Assembly (NCBI RefSeq): GCF_001552155.1
Contig: NZ_BCQQ01000007.1
Location: 27,845-91,844, forward strand
Direction of reading: 5' to 3'
DNA: 64,000 bases
Origin: Actinomadura formosensis NBRC 14204
GTDB taxonomy: Bacteria; Actinomycetota; Actinomycetes; Streptosporangiales; Streptosporangiaceae
Every line of letters starts with the position of its first letter. The stretch's first letter is position 1. The notes under the pieces are model-generated. The model searched no databases. It saw only the letters and a program-made list of their open reading frames with translations, and was not told the DNA's origin. The position numbers were made by a program, and so were the translations under genes. Shown here one piece after another: positions 42,635-52,764 of the stretch.

Positions 42635-43705
42635 ATGTATCGACTCCTGTTCTCACTGGTCATCGCCCGCGTCCCGGCGGAGAGCGTCCACCACCTGACC
42701 TTGCGGGCGCTTCGCGCGATCCAGTCCGTGCCCGGACTGGCGCCGCTGCTGCGCCGGCTGCTCGCACCCCGCGACCCGGCCCTCGCCGTGCACGCGCTCG
42801 GACTGGACTTCCCGAGCCCGCTCGGGCTCGCCGCCGGGTTCGACAAGGACGCGGTCGCCTACCGGGCGCTCGGCGCGTTCGGGTTCGGGCACGTCGAGAT
42901 CGGAACGGTGACGGGACGCCCGCAGCCCGGCAACCCGCGCCCGCGACTGTTCCGGCTCGTCCCCGACCGGGCGGTCATCAACCGGATGGGCTTCAACAAC
43001 GAGGGCTCCGAGGCCGCCGCCCGGCGGCTGCGCGGCCGGCCCGCCGGGACGATCGTCGGCGTCAACATCGGCAAGACGAAGGTCGTGCCCGAGGCGTCGG
43101 CCGCCGCCGACTACGTGGCGAGCGCCGAGCGGCTCGCCCCGCACGCCGACTACCTCGTCGTCAACGTCAGCTCCCCCAACACGCCCGGCCTGCGCAACCT
43201 CCAGGCCGTCGAGCATCTCCGCCCGCTGCTGACGGCGGTACGCGAGGCCGCCGACCGGGTGTCGTCCCGCCATGTTCCGCTCCTGGTCAAGATCGCGCCG
43301 GACCTGGCCGACGACGACATCGACGCGGTCGCCGACCTCGCCCTCGACCTCGGCCTGGACGGCATCATCGCGACCAACACCACCATCGGCCGGGACGCCC
43401 TGCACAGCCCGCCCGCGCTGGTCAAGGAGACCGGCGGGCTGTCCGGCGCGCCGCTGAAGGAGCGGTCGCTGGACGTCCTGCGGCGGCTGCGCGCCCGCAC
43501 CGGCGGACGGCTCGTGCTGATCTCGGTCGGCGGCGTCGAGACGGCCGACGACGTGTGGGAACGCATCCGCGCGGGCGCCACGCTCGTCCAGGGCTACACC
43601 GGGATGATCTACGGCGGTCCGCTCTGGGCGCACCGCGTCAACCGCGACCTGTCCCGCCGCCTGCGCGCGAGCGCCTTCCGCACCCTGGACGACGCCCGCC
43701 GCTGA
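42635..43705 (+). CDS. pyrD: Dihydroorotate dehydrogenase (quinone), class 2
   Basis: A 356-residue FMN flavoenzyme that oxidises dihydroorotate to orotate in pyrimidine synthesis, with quinone as acceptor. The N-terminal helices that contact the membrane are present, then [29 protein letters not shown], and NRMGFNNEG. The catalytic Ser is in [14 protein letters not shown], and the FMN-binding region includes [11 protein letters not shown]. Length is normal. The start is the ATG at 42635. Confidence 0.96.
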   Translation: MYRLLFSLVIARVPAESVHHLTLRALRAIQSVPGLAPLLRRLLAPRDPALAVHALGLDFPSPLGLAAGFDKDAVAYRALGAFGFGHVEIGTVTGRPQPGNPRPRLFRLVPDRAVINRMGFNNEGSEAAARRLRGRPAGTIVGVNIGKTKVVPEASAAADYVASAERLAPHADYLVVNVSSPNTPGLRNLQAVEHLRPLLTAVREAADRVSSRHVPLLVKIAPDLADDDIDAVADLALDLGLDGIIATNTTIGRDALHSPPALVKETGGLSGAPLKERSLDVLRRLRARTGGRLVLISVGGVETADDVWERIRAGATLVQGYTGMIYGGPLWAHRVNRDLSRRLRASAFRTLDDARR

Positions 43706-43784
43706 CCGCCCCGCGCGGCCGGGCTTTGCGCGCTGGTTCCCGGCGGGCGGGCATCGGCGGGACGCTGCGGGGCACGGGGCAGGT

Positions 43785-45023
43785 ATGGCCGGCGAGTCGA
43801 TCCCCCGCGCGACCCTGCTCGTCCGGGTCACACTGGCACTGCTCCTCGCGCTCCCCGCGGTCGTGACGCGGGCGGCCGGGCTGTCCCCGCCGCCGGTCGC
43901 GGCCATGGTCATCTTCGGCGCCGGGGTGCTGGCGGCGGCGATTGTGCTGATGTGGGCGGCGGAGACGGCCCGCGCCGACATGTCGGGCGCGCTCGCGCTG
44001 GCGCTGCTCGCCCTCATCGCGGTGCTGCCCGAGTACGGGGTCGACCTCTACTACGCCTACGCCGCCGGGACGAGACCCCAGTACACCGCCTACGCGGCCG
44101 CCAACATGACGGGCGCGAACCGGCTGCTCGTCGGCGTCGGGTGGGCGCTGGTGGTGCTGGCGTTCACGCTCGGCGTCCGCCGCCTTTCCCGGCGAAGGGG
44201 ACGCCACGCCACGCGCGGCCCCGGCCGCCGGGACGTCCGGCTGACCCCGCCGCACCGCGTCGAACTCGGCTTCCTCGCGCTCGCGTCCGTCCTCGGCTTC
44301 ATCCCCGCGCTGACCGGCGAGATCGGGTGGTACCTCGCGATCGTCCTCATCGCCGTGTACGTCCTCTACCTGGCGCGGATCTCGCGCGGCGGCGGCGAGG
44401 ACATCGAGCAGCTCGCCGGCGTCCCCGCCCGGCTGGTCAGGCTGCCGAAACGGGAACGGCGCATGCTGACCTGGGCGGGGTTCGGGTTCGGCGCGGCCCT
44501 CGTGTTCGTGTCGGCCAAGCCGTTCGCGAACGCGCTGGTGGACGCGGGCGCGTCGCTCGGCATCGACGAGTTCCTGCTGGTGCAGTGGCTGGCGCCGCTC
44601 GCGTCCGAGGCGCCGGAACTGCTCGTCGCCGTCATGTTCGCATGGCGGCTCCGCGACGCCGACGCGCTCGGCACGCTGCTGTCGAGCAAGGTCAACCAGT
44701 GGACGCTGCTGATCGGCACCCTGCCGCTCGCCTACCGGATCGGCGGCGGCGCCTGGTCGCTGCCGCTCGACTCCCGGCAGATCGAGGAGGTGCTGCTGAC
44801 CGCCGCGCAGACCGTCCTCGGCCTCGGCCTGCTCATCGACCTGGTCTTCAGACGGTGGGAGGCGGCGGCGCTGTTCGTGCTGTTCGCGGTGCAGTTCGTC
44901 CTGCCGGGCGAGAGCGCCCGGCTGGTCCTGTCGGGCGTCTACCTGGCGATCGGGTTCTCCGTGCTGATCGCGCGGTATCGCGAGCTGGGCACGGCGATGG
45001 CGACGGTCGTCCGGTCTAGGTGA
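43785..45023 (+). CDS. Sodium/calcium exchanger-family (CaCA) membrane protein
   Basis: A 412-residue protein with about ten hydrophobic helices in two inverted halves. The alpha-1 repeat region is LALIAVLPEYGVDLYYAYAAG, split here as LIAVLPEYGVDL, followed by AAANMTGANRLL. The alpha-2 repeat is WLAPLASEAPELLVAVMF with LGTLLSSKVNQWTLLIG. Acidic residues in each repeat bind the cation. It exchanges Ca2+ or another cation against protons or Na+. It overlaps the convergent methyltransferase by 8 bases. Confidence 0.88.
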   Translation: MAGESIPRATLLVRVTLALLLALPAVVTRAAGLSPPPVAAMVIFGAGVLAAAIVLMWAAETARADMSGALALALLALIAVLPEYGVDLYYAYAAGTRPQYTAYAAANMTGANRLLVGVGWALVVLAFTLGVRRLSRRRGRHATRGPGRRDVRLTPPHRVELGFLALASVLGFIPALTGEIGWYLAIVLIAVYVLYLARISRGGGEDIEQLAGVPARLVRLPKRERRMLTWAGFGFGAALVFVSAKPFANALVDAGASLGIDEFLLVQWLAPLASEAPELLVAVMFAWRLRDADALGTLLSSKVNQWTLLIGTLPLAYRIGGGAWSLPLDSRQIEEVLLTAAQTVLGLGLLIDLVFRRWEAAALFVLFAVQFVLPGESARLVLSGVYLAIGFSVLIARYRELGTAMATVVRSR

Positions 45024-46455
45024 AGAAACCATCGGCGATCAGTTCGGGCAGGACGGCGTCGGCGTGTGCCCGGACCTCGCCCGCGTCCATGCCGGTGAGC
45101 TGGGCGATGGCGTCGAGCAGCGGGTCGAGCGGCAGTGTCCCGTCGCAGACCCCGGCGAGAGCGGCCTCGACCGTCCCGACCCCCGCCGCACGGCGCAGGC
45201 GCCCGGTCTGCCGCAGCACGATCCGCTCCGGATCTTCGGCGCCGGGCGGACCGAGCTGTTCCTGGACGAGTCCGGGCGCCGCCGCGAGCACCTGTCCACA
45301 GGTTGTGGAAAACTCCGCGCCCCTGCGGAGGCCGTCCAGAACCTCGCCGGCATAGCGGCCGACGGGCTGCTCGACGGCGTGCCGCAGTTCCTCGATCCGG
45401 ACGGCCGGACGCTCGCTCCGCCGCAACGTGATCCACCCGAACCCGATGCCGGTGACGCCGTGCCGCTCGAAATGGTCGAGCCACGCCTCATACCGCGCCC
45501 GGTATTCGGGCGTCCCGGCCTCGCAGGAATCCCGCAGCCACAACTCGGCGTATTCCGCCGGATCCTGGACGTCCCGCTGGACGATCCACGCGTCGCACCC
45601 GTCCACCCAGGCGCCGACGCGCTCCTCCCACGGAATCCCCTCGACATGCAGCCAGTTGGCCAGGAGCTGGCAGTATCCGCCTTCCGCCAGGTGTTCCGGC
45701 GCCTCCGCGACGAGCCGCCGGCAGAACTCGTCACCCGCCATCCCGGACTCCCGGTAGGTGAAGCGAGGCCCCACGGACGGCGCGACGACGAACGGCGGGT
45801 TCGACACGATCAGATCGAACCGCCGCCCCCGGACGGGCTCCAGCAACGATCCTTCCAGGAGCTCGGCGCCGGCCACCCCGGAGAGCGCGAAGCTCATCGC
45901 GGCCAGTTCCAGCGCCCGCGGGTTGACGTCCGTCGCCGTGATGCCCGCCGCCGGGTTCCGGCCCGCCAGATGCACGGCCTGCACCCCGCTTCCCGTCCCG
46001 AGATCGAGCACGTTGTCCACAGGCTTGTGGACAACCAGCCGGGCCAGGTTCCCGGACGCCCCGCCCGCGCCGACCACGTGATCGGCCGCGAGCACGTGCC
46101 CCGCACCCGGCCGCACCTTCAGATCGGACACGGCATATCCGGCATGTCCGTCCCCGTCGACCGCCTCCAGCGGCTCGACGCGCAGCAGCGCCCGCAACTC
46201 GCCACCGGACATCTCGGCGAGCCCCGCCGCCACCAGGTCGTCCGCGGCGATCGCGGCGGCCGGCACCGGCACCTGCAGCCAGAACAGCCGCGTCAGCGCC
46301 TCGACCGGTGATCCGCCCCGCGTCGCCCGCAGCGCGGGCACGATCTCGTCCCGGGCCAGTGCCCCGCCGGCGACGGGCCCGAGCAACTCCCGCACCCCGC
46401 CGACCGTGTACCCGGCCCCGACCAACGACTCCCGCACCCGGAAAAGATCAGTCAC
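45016..46455 (-). CDS. HemK-like SAM-dependent methyltransferase with N-terminal extension
   Basis: A 479-residue protein. Residues 1-125 form a helical N-terminal domain. The methyltransferase core follows, with NVLDLGTGSGVQAVHLA (motif I), TATDVNPRALELA, and IVSNPPFVVAP, the NPPF motif of N5-glutamine or adenine methyltransferases. The C-terminal 150 residues form a further helical domain. It is probably a protein or nucleic-acid methyltransferase. It starts with GTG; overlap with the exchanger is 8 bases at the 3' ends. Confidence 0.85.
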   Translation of the reverse strand: MTDLFRVRESLVGAGYTVGGVRELLGPVAGGALARDEIVPALRATRGGSPVEALTRLFWLQVPVPAAAIAADDLVAAGLAEMSGGELRALLRVEPLEAVDGDGHAGYAVSDLKVRPGAGHVLAADHVVGAGGASGNLARLVVHKPVDNVLDLGTGSGVQAVHLAGRNPAAGITATDVNPRALELAAMSFALSGVAGAELLEGSLLEPVRGRRFDLIVSNPPFVVAPSVGPRFTYRESGMAGDEFCRRLVAEAPEHLAEGGYCQLLANWLHVEGIPWEERVGAWVDGCDAWIVQRDVQDPAEYAELWLRDSCEAGTPEYRARYEAWLDHFERHGVTGIGFGWITLRRSERPAVRIEELRHAVEQPVGRYAGEVLDGLRRGAEFSTTCGQVLAAAPGLVQEQLGPPGAEDPERIVLRQTGRLRRAAGVGTVEAALAGVCDGTLPLDPLLDAIAQLTGMDAGEVRAHADAVLPELIADGFFT

Positions 46456-46526
46456 CCGCCCATCCTGCCTCCTGCACGCCCTGCCGGGCGCGCAGCACGG
46501 CGGTGGTCAGGGCAGGCCGGGGGCGG

Positions 46527-47360
46527 TCAGGACAGGTAGGTCTCGAAGCCCTCCGCCAGGGATTCGGCTATGCGCTGGCGGAAGGAGGCGCTGGAGAGTC
46601 TCGCCGCGTCCCCCTGGTTCTGCATGTTGCCGCACTCGATGAAGACCTTGGGGACGGTCGACAGGTTGAGGCCGCCGAGATCGTCGCGGCGGTCGATGGC
46701 GTTCTTGCCGAGGTAGTTGGAGTACGGGATGCCGGTGCCCTCGTGGTAGGCGTCCCGCAACGCCGTGCCCAGCCTGGTGGAGCCGGACACCATCGCGGCG
46801 TTACTGCCGATGGACAGCGGCTCGATGATGTGGAAACCGTGGCCGGACGGGGACGCGCCGTCGGCGTGGATCGACACGGCCGCGTCGGCCTTGAGCCTGT
46901 TGCCGATCGCGGCGCGTTCGGTGATGCAGGGGCCGACGCCCTTGTCGTCCTTGCGGGTCAGCGTGACCTTGGCGCCCTGAGCGCGCAGGAGCCTGGCGAG
47001 CCGGTTCGAGACGTCCCAACTGAAGGCGTGCTCGCTGTAACCGGCCTTGGTCTCGGTGCCGGTCGTGTCGCACGCCTTGCTGCCGTTGCCGATCCTGACC
47101 TGCTTGTTGATCTCGGACGGGTGCTCGGCGTTGCCGCCGTTGTGCCCGGGATCGATGACGACGACCTTGCCGTCCAGCGCGGACGCGCCGTCCTTCGCGG
47201 ACGCGGGCTTCCGCTTGGCCTTCGGCGACCCGGTGGCCGGCGGCGGGACCGCGGTCTCCCCCTGGGCGGCGGGCGGACCGGAGGAGCCGGTACACGCGGT
47301 GAGCGCGCCGAGGCACAGCGCGAGACCGGCGACCGCGGGGCCGCCTCGATGGATTCGCAC
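46527..47360 (-). CDS. N-acetylmuramoyl-L-alanine amidase lipoprotein (Amidase_3)
   Basis: A 277-residue lipoprotein. The signal ends in LGALTAC, a lipobox, with Cys near residue 23. The Amidase_3 domain carries zinc-site residues in VVIDPGHNGG and VSIHADGASP, with the catalytic Glu in KVFIECGNMQN. It cleaves the bond between muramic acid and the stem peptide. GTG start, GAGGGAATT upstream. It resembles M. tuberculosis Rv3717-type zinc amidases. No binding module beyond the amidase domain. Confidence 0.93.
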   Translation of the reverse strand: MRIHRGGPAVAGLALCLGALTACTGSSGPPAAQGETAVPPPATGSPKAKRKPASAKDGASALDGKVVVIDPGHNGGNAEHPSEINKQVRIGNGSKACDTTGTETKAGYSEHAFSWDVSNRLARLLRAQGAKVTLTRKDDKGVGPCITERAAIGNRLKADAAVSIHADGASPSGHGFHIIEPLSIGSNAAMVSGSTRLGTALRDAYHEGTGIPYSNYLGKNAIDRRDDLGGLNLSTVPKVFIECGNMQNQGDAARLSSASFRQRIAESLAEGFETYLS

Positions 47361-47443
47361 AGGCCAATTCCCTCGTGATGACTTCGTTATCGACCCTGAC
47401 AGTCTGCACGGTGACCGTGGTTCGTCAAACGAAGTCCGGGAAA

Positions 47444-47695
47444 TCAGGGACGCGGGTCCTCATCGCCGAGCAGCGCCGCGAGGGCCTGCGCCTCGTCCGC
47501 GTCCAGGCCGAGCACCACGCGGGGCCGGCCCCGCGGGTGGTCGATCGAATGGGCCACATAGCTGGCGACGGACCCCGCCATCGCGGATCCCGGCATCTGC
47601 TCGCCCAGGCCCCGCGCGTGCCGCCACTCCGACCAGGCACGTTCCAGTTCACTCGCCGCGCGCTGCGCGCACGACGCCAGTTCCGGATCAGGCAC
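47444..47695 (-). CDS. Small hypothetical protein
   Basis: An 83-residue protein: a helix (CAQRAASELERAWSEWRHA), then a short strand-loop with RPRVVLGLDADEAQALAALL. No signal or membrane segment. The high coding bias and the gap to neighbours support it; the function is unknown. It lies between the amidase and the LacI regulator, in the same direction. Confidence 0.6.
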   Translation of the reverse strand: MPDPELASCAQRAASELERAWSEWRHARGLGEQMPGSAMAGSVASYVAHSIDHPRGRPRVVLGLDADEAQALAALLGDEDPRP

Positions 47696-48011
47696 GAACC
47701 GACCTCCCTGTGGATGTTCCGGTGTCCGTCCGCGGGGCCTCGTCCGGGCGGTCTCCCCCGAGACCGCCCGGGTCCACCCGTCGGACGATGAGTCCCATTA
47801 ACCCCCCGGCGGCGTGCGGGAAGCCGGCCAATGCGGCAGGTTTGGCCGACCCCTTACCGTCGCCGTACCCGGCCATGACCGGCCACGGGCACGGCCTCGC
47901 CGGCCGGGACGTGGAATGAACATGCGGGAGCGTTGTGAAAGGCGGGGGGACGTACCTCGGCTTACCTGGGGGCTTACTGAGGGGCTTGCCGAGGGGCTTA
48001 CCGAGGGAGGA
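47696..48011. other. 316-base region with 12-bp tandem repeats, no clear gene
   Basis: A 62-codon open frame on the minus strand (47688-47876) lacks a family and I do not call it. The main feature is the repeat block at 47957-48004. Confidence 0.5.
47957..48004. repeat. Four tandem 12-bp repeats
   Basis: TCGGCTTACCTG, GGGGCTTACTGA, GGGGCTTGCCGA, GGGGCTTACCGA follow each other without gaps, ending 7 bases before the stop of the LacI-family gene. The 12-base period keeps the reading frame in any phase. Probably a small slippage array; the function is unknown. Confidence 0.8.
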
Positions 48012-49118
48012 TCACAGGGCGGGAGCGGGCCCCGTGGTCGAGCGCACCACCAGGTGCGGGACGACCAGGTTCTGCCGGGCGGGCCGGGACGGATCGCCGA
48101 TGCGCGCGGTGAGTAACTCGGCGGCCACCCGTCCCATGTCGCGGCGCGGCTGGTCCACGCTGGTCAGCGAGACGTGGCGGATCGCGGCGAGATGGGTGTT
48201 GTCGTAGCCGACGATCGACAGGTCGGCGGGGACCCCCATGCCGAGTTCGTCGGCGGCCGAGAGGGCGCCGGTCGCGACCAGATCGTTGGGAGCGAAGATC
48301 GCGGTCGGCCGGGCGTCGCGGCGCAGCAGCGAACAGGCGGCACGGTAGCCGCCGTCCTCGGTGAAGTCGCCGGACTCGACGACGATCTCGTCGGCGAGTC
48401 CGTGCCGGCGCATCGCCTTCTCGTAGCCGGCGCGGCGGTAGCGCGCCGTGGTCGAGCGCGCGCCCTCGATGTGGGCGATCCGGCGGTGACCGAGTTCGAC
48501 GAGATGGTCGACGGCCAGGCTCGCGCCGAGTTCGTCGTCGTCCACCACGATGTCCACGCCGACCACGTCGCGTTCACCGACGACCACCACCGGGACGCTG
48601 GCCGCCGCCTCCTTGAGCGACTCGGGGACGACGCTGAGCAGCACCAGCCCGTCCACCCGCATCTCCAGGAACGCCTCGACGGCCTCCGCCTCGAACAGCG
48701 GGTCCCAGCGGCCACTGCCGACCAGCATCCGCAGGCCCTCGCCGTGCAGGCTCTCCTGCAGCCCGTCGAGGAACTCGGCGAAGAAGGGGTTGTGCAGGTC
48801 GGCGACGATGGCGCCGATCAGCCGGGTGCGTCCCTCGACCAGGCTCCGCGCGACGGCGTTCGGCCGGTAGCCGAGTTCGCGGGCGGCCTGGAGGACGGCC
48901 TGTCTCCGGCGTTCGCTCACATGCGGTGACCCCCGCATCACCAGCGAGACGAGCGATTTGGAGACGCCGGCACGCTCGGCGACATTGCGGATTGTCGGTT
49001 TCGGTGCGGGCGCGGCCCTCCCCTCGTCGTGTGCGGCGGGAGAGGATCCGCTGCGCGGCCGGGGAACCGCGCACTCTCCCTGCCTGTTGTGCGGGGGGCT
49101 TGCTTCATCAGCTGACAT
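48012..49118 (-). CDS. LacI-family transcriptional regulator
   Basis: A 368-residue regulator with a 40-residue Pro/Ala-rich N-terminal extension. The LacI helix-turn-helix follows (TIRNVAERAGVSKSLVSLV) with the hinge AVARSLVEG. The periplasmic-binding-type effector domain has IGAIVADLHNPFFAEF and AIFAPNDLVATGAL, then SIVGYDNT. No sugar transporter or hydrolase is adjacent, so the target is elsewhere or it acts alone. GGAG precedes the ATG. Confidence 0.9.
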   Translation of the reverse strand: MSADEASPPHNRQGECAVPRPRSGSSPAAHDEGRAAPAPKPTIRNVAERAGVSKSLVSLVMRGSPHVSERRRQAVLQAARELGYRPNAVARSLVEGRTRLIGAIVADLHNPFFAEFLDGLQESLHGEGLRMLVGSGRWDPLFEAEAVEAFLEMRVDGLVLLSVVPESLKEAAASVPVVVVGERDVVGVDIVVDDDELGASLAVDHLVELGHRRIAHIEGARSTTARYRRAGYEKAMRRHGLADEIVVESGDFTEDGGYRAACSLLRRDARPTAIFAPNDLVATGALSAADELGMGVPADLSIVGYDNTHLAAIRHVSLTSVDQPRRDMGRVAAELLTARIGDPSRPARQNLVVPHLVVRSTTGPAPAL

Positions 49119-49394
49119 GGCACTCCGTCCAGGGGGACCTGCAGGACCTGCCGCGACGGCGCACCGTCGGGGGAGCCGGCGCGCCGTCCTCCCGCTCGGG
49201 AGGAGATGCCATGATGCCGCGCCTGCTCCCCGGAGCGTGGCAACAGCGAGTAACGGTCATCCGTGAATGGTGGTTCGGGTCTGTGGTGTTCTGGATCACA
49301 GTCGGGTCCGGGGACGACCACGACCCGGTGAAAAGCCCACCTCATCCTTGGTCACCGAGGGTTGCCATGGGCCGGGCTCGGATACGCTGCCCGG

Positions 49395-50084
49395 GTGGCA
49401 GATCGTGCGGTAGCCGGTGACAAGGCGCGAAGCCGGCAGCGCGGCGGGCGAGGCCGGCGCAGGCTCAGTGTGGACGAACGGCGAGACGAACTGATCGAGG
49501 CGGCGCTGCAGCTTTTCAGCACCCGGTCGCCCGAGGACATCTCGATCGACGACGTCGCGGAGGCGGCGGACGCCTCGCGGGCGCTGGTCTACCACTACTT
49601 CGGCGGCAAGCACGAGCTGTACATCGCGGCGCTGCGCAGCGCGGCGAAGAAGCTGTCGGTGCTGCTGGAACCGCCCACGGAGGGTAAGCCGCTGGAACGG
49701 CTGCGCATCTCACTGAAGCGGTACTTCGACTTCGTGGAGAGCCACGCCGCCGGTTACACGGCGTTGCTGCGCGGCGGTCCGGCGGACCGCTCGGGCGAGG
49801 CCGGCGAGATCGTCGACGGAACCCGGCAGCTGCTCCTGGACCGCATCCTGCACTCGCTGGACGTGGCGGCCCCGCCGCCGATCCTGCGCATCACGCTGCG
49901 CTGCTGGATGGCGATCGTGGAGACCGCCGGCCTGGACTGGCTGGAGAACCGCGACATCCCCCGCCCGGACCTGGAGCGCCTGCTCGTCGACCAGCTTGCG
50001 GTCACCATGCAGACGGCGGGACGCCACGACCCCGACACCGGCGCCCTGTTCGACCGCCTCTCCCAAGAGGAGATGAGCGGGTAG
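49395..50084 (+). CDS. TetR-family regulator
   Basis: A 229-residue TetR regulator. The HTH has DERRDELIEAALQLFSTR, SIDDVAEAADASRALVYHYF, and the GGKHELYIAAL turn. The helical C-terminal domain is TetR_C-like. A basic N-terminal tail (RQRGGRGRRRLS) precedes. GTG at 49395 is chosen; an ATG 11 codons upstream (49362) is possible, and no ribosome site supports either. Target unknown. Confidence 0.85.
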   Translation: MADRAVAGDKARSRQRGGRGRRRLSVDERRDELIEAALQLFSTRSPEDISIDDVAEAADASRALVYHYFGGKHELYIAALRSAAKKLSVLLEPPTEGKPLERLRISLKRYFDFVESHAAGYTALLRGGPADRSGEAGEIVDGTRQLLLDRILHSLDVAAPPPILRITLRCWMAIVETAGLDWLENRDIPRPDLERLLVDQLAVTMQTAGRHDPDTGALFDRLSQEEMSG

Positions 50085-50197
50085 CCTTCCGGGCCCCGGA
50101 GCTGGTTGTCCAATTGTGGACGATTGATCCGTATGTGTCCGAAATTTTGGGTAGGCCGGATCCCGCCCGCGAGTTCACGGGCGGGATACCGGTCTCG

Positions 50198-50401
50198 CTA
50201 CTCCGACCGCTGCTGCGGGATTCCCGCGAGCAGCGCCCGCACCTCCGCCTCGCGGTAACGACGGTGCCCCCCCAGTGTCCGGATGGACGTGAGCTTCCCC
50301 GCCTTAGCCCACCGCGTGACGGTCTTGGGGTCGACGCGGAACATCGTCGCCACCTCCGCCGGCGTGAGCAGGGGCTCGGCCTCTGGCGTACGTGCTGACA
50401 T
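50198..50401 (-). CDS. bldC: BldC developmental regulator (MerR-like DNA-binding protein)
   Basis: A 67-residue protein with LLTPAEVATMFRVDPKTV and RWAKAGKLTSIRTLGGHRRY, the BldC signature. In Streptomyces BldC binds DNA cooperatively and sets the timing of differentiation. GGAGGAGAGG precedes the ATG. The next gene to the right (50674-51603), same strand, and the divergent valine dehydrogenase gene match the order around bldC in Streptomyces, as I recall it. The gap of 272 bases upstream is A/T-rich in patches (50620-50680). Confidence 0.97.
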   Translation of the reverse strand: MSARTPEAEPLLTPAEVATMFRVDPKTVTRWAKAGKLTSIRTLGGHRRYREAEVRALLAGIPQQRSE

Positions 50402-50673
50402 GTTTGCGGCCTCTCCTCCTGGACCGATGACAGCGATCCTGCGATTGATACTCGCGTGGTCACTGATGTCCCCTATGGCCCGAAAGAGCCACTATGACAT
50501 CACAACGTGTAACCTTGCCACCACTCAACGCAACAAGCAAGCTCCTGGCGGTAGTTACGTGCAAACATCCCCCCGGGAACCGGGTGCCGCGCCTGCCGGA
50601 TGGCCATCGAGTCACGCTGTGTGATTCTAGCGACACGTATAGTCGTATCGCGCGCGGATTCGGGAAATTTGTT

Positions 50674-51603
50674 TTAGTTCGCCGCCTCAAGCGCCCGGAT
50701 CGGCCTCCAGCGGGCCAGGAGCCGCTTGTACATCGCCACGGTCAGCTCGACCTCGCCGCGCTCCATCCCGGTGAGGGCCACGGTCATCTCGGCGACCGAC
50801 TCGTCCGCGCGCAGCGCCCGGTCGTCCAGCAGATGGACCAGCCCGCCGTAGTCGAGCTCGACCAGCGCGCTCGGGTGGAACCCGTCCAGCCACCGGCCCA
50901 GCGTCTCCAGCTGCCCGGCCGGCAGGAGACGGCCCTCCTCCGTCCCGTCGCCGAGGTCGTTCTCGCGCACCACCGGCAGCGCGCCCGCCACCCGGCGGCG
51001 CGCCTCGCCCATCGAGGTGACGTAGCTGAGGGTGCGCGCGGGCGTGGCCGTCGCCGGGCCGTGACCCGCGAGTTCCTCGGGCGCGTCGGCGGACCTGCGG
51101 TATCCGGTCCCCGGCGCGCCGAGCATCAGGCACCGCTCACCGCGCGCGAACGGGACGAACCAGTCCGGCGGAACGTGCCAGGTGCTCGTCAGGATGTGCG
51201 GCCGCAGCGACCGGCCGGCCTGCTTCCAGTGCTCGAAGTCGCGCACCGCCCGCTCGGCCGCCGGCGGCGGGACGAACGCGGCCGCGATGCCGGCGGCCTG
51301 CTCGCTCCTGAACCGCTCGAAGGCCAGCCATGAGCGCAGCCGCGTCCCCCACGGGCACACGTAGATCATGTCGTCCACACGCCGCACGTAGGCGTCCCTG
51401 CTCTCCTGCTCCGGGACGACCTCCGGCGGCGAGCCGATGAGCCTGAGCGCGGCCTCGCGGTGTTCCACTCCGAGCGCGTGGATCCGCCGTGGGCGCCGCC
51501 TGGAATCGGCGTAGGCCGTCCACAGGGTCCGCGCGGGCTCCGGGAAGGCGGTCACCGGTTCATAAATCCGTAGGTACGCGGCGTACGGAAGCACAACCCG
51601 CAT
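50674..51603 (-). CDS. Conserved actinobacterial protein beside bldC, unknown function
   Basis: A 309-residue soluble protein. It opens with RVVLPYAAYLRIYEPVTAFP and carries YVCPWGTRLRSWLAFERF and ILTSTWHVPPDWFVPF, conserved-looking aromatic stretches without a known catalytic motif. The C-terminal half is helical (LDYGGLVHLLDDRAL, GEVELTVAMYKRLLARW). It is divergent from the valine dehydrogenase gene by 78 bases. The counterpart is widely conserved next to bldC in actinobacteria, as I recall the locus. I chose the ATG at 51603; the frame upstream is over the dehydrogenase gene. Confidence 0.8.
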   Translation of the reverse strand: MRVVLPYAAYLRIYEPVTAFPEPARTLWTAYADSRRRPRRIHALGVEHREAALRLIGSPPEVVPEQESRDAYVRRVDDMIYVCPWGTRLRSWLAFERFRSEQAAGIAAAFVPPPAAERAVRDFEHWKQAGRSLRPHILTSTWHVPPDWFVPFARGERCLMLGAPGTGYRRSADAPEELAGHGPATATPARTLSYVTSMGEARRRVAGALPVVRENDLGDGTEEGRLLPAGQLETLGRWLDGFHPSALVELDYGGLVHLLDDRALRADESVAEMTVALTGMERGEVELTVAMYKRLLARWRPIRALEAAN

Positions 51604-51681
51604 CGTGACATGAGATCCGGCCGGGCGTGATGCCATCCGGCGCCCTAGTCTGATCTTAGAGACAGAGAGGAGGGCACTACC

Positions 51682-52764
51682 GTGCCTAATGTCTTCGGGC
51701 CGCCCCACAAGGGCAGCGAATCCCGACACGAGCAGGTCGTCTTCTGCCAGGACGAGGCCAGCGGTCTGCGCGCCATCATCGCCATCTACTCCACCGCGCT
51801 GGGCCCGTCCCTGGGGGGTACCCGCTTCTTCCCGTACGCCTCCGAGGAGGAGGCCCTCACCGACGTACTGAACCTGTCCCGGGGGATGGCTTACAAGAAC
51901 GCCTTGGCCGGGCTCGACCTCGGTGGGGGCAAGGCAGTCATCATCGGTGACCCCGCCACCGACAAGTCCGAGGCGCTGCTCAGGGCGTACGGACGGTTCG
52001 TCCAGTCGCTCAACGGCCGCTACTACACCGCGTGCGACGTCGGCACGTTCAGCGAGGACATGGACATCGTGGCGCGGGAGTGCCGCTTCGTCACCGGACG
52101 GACGGTCGCGCACGGCGGCGCCGGCGACTCCTCCATCCTCACGGCGTTCGGTGTGTTCCAGGGCATGCGCGCCGCCGCCGAGACCGTGTGGGGGGCGCCC
52201 ACGCTGCGCGGCAAGAGGGTCGGGGTTGAGGGTGTCGGCAAGGTCGGTCACCGGCTGGTGGAGCACCTCCGTGAGGACGGCGCGGACGTCGTGATCTGCG
52301 ACGTGAACGAGGCCGCAGTCGACCAGGTCCGGTCACTGCACCCGGAGGTGGAGGTCGTCGCCGATGCCGGCGCGATGATCCGCGCGGACCTCGACGTGTA
52401 CGCGCCGTGCGCGCTGGGCGGCTCCCTCGACGACGACACCGTGCCTCTGCTTCAGGCCAAGGTGGTCTGCGGGGCCGCGAACAACCAGCTCGCCCACACG
52501 GGTGTGGAGAAGAACCTCGCCGACCGCGACATCCTGTACGCCCCCGACTATGTGGTGAACTCCGGCGGTGTGATCCAGGTCGCGGACGAGATCGAGGGGT
52601 TCAACTTCGACCGTGCCAAGGCCCGTGCCACCGGGATCTACGACACCACCCGGAAGATCTTCGCGCTGGCCGCCGACGAGGGCGTCCCGCCGGCGGTGGC
52701 CGCCGACCGCCTCGCGGAGCGCCGGATGTCGCAGATCGGGAGGTTGCGCGGCATTTTCCTCTGA
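51682..52764 (+). CDS. vdh: Branched-chain amino acid (valine/leucine) dehydrogenase
   Basis: A 360-residue NAD-dependent dehydrogenase of the Glu/Leu/Phe/Val family. The catalytic Lys region is [19 protein letters not shown]. The Rossmann fold has [16 protein letters not shown] and [11 protein letters not shown]. It deaminates valine, leucine or isoleucine to the keto acid, feeding branched fatty acids and polyketide precursors. It starts with GTG; GAGGAGGGC lies a few bases upstream. The position beside the bldC block argues for the valine enzyme of Streptomyces. Confidence 0.93.
   Translation: MPNVFGPPHKGSESRHEQVVFCQDEASGLRAIIAIYSTALGPSLGGTRFFPYASEEEALTDVLNLSRGMAYKNALAGLDLGGGKAVIIGDPATDKSEALLRAYGRFVQSLNGRYYTACDVGTFSEDMDIVARECRFVTGRTVAHGGAGDSSILTAFGVFQGMRAAAETVWGAPTLRGKRVGVEGVGKVGHRLVEHLREDGADVVICDVNEAAVDQVRSLHPEVEVVADAGAMIRADLDVYAPCALGGSLDDDTVPLLQAKVVCGAANNQLAHTGVEKNLADRDILYAPDYVVNSGGVIQVADEIEGFNFDRAKARATGIYDTTRKIFALAADEGVPPAVAADRLAERRMSQIGRLRGIFL

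Noticed and set aside
47688..47876. 62-codon minus-strand frame
   Set aside because: Low-complexity Gly/Pro/Arg composition, no ribosome site and no family; typical of random high-GC frames.
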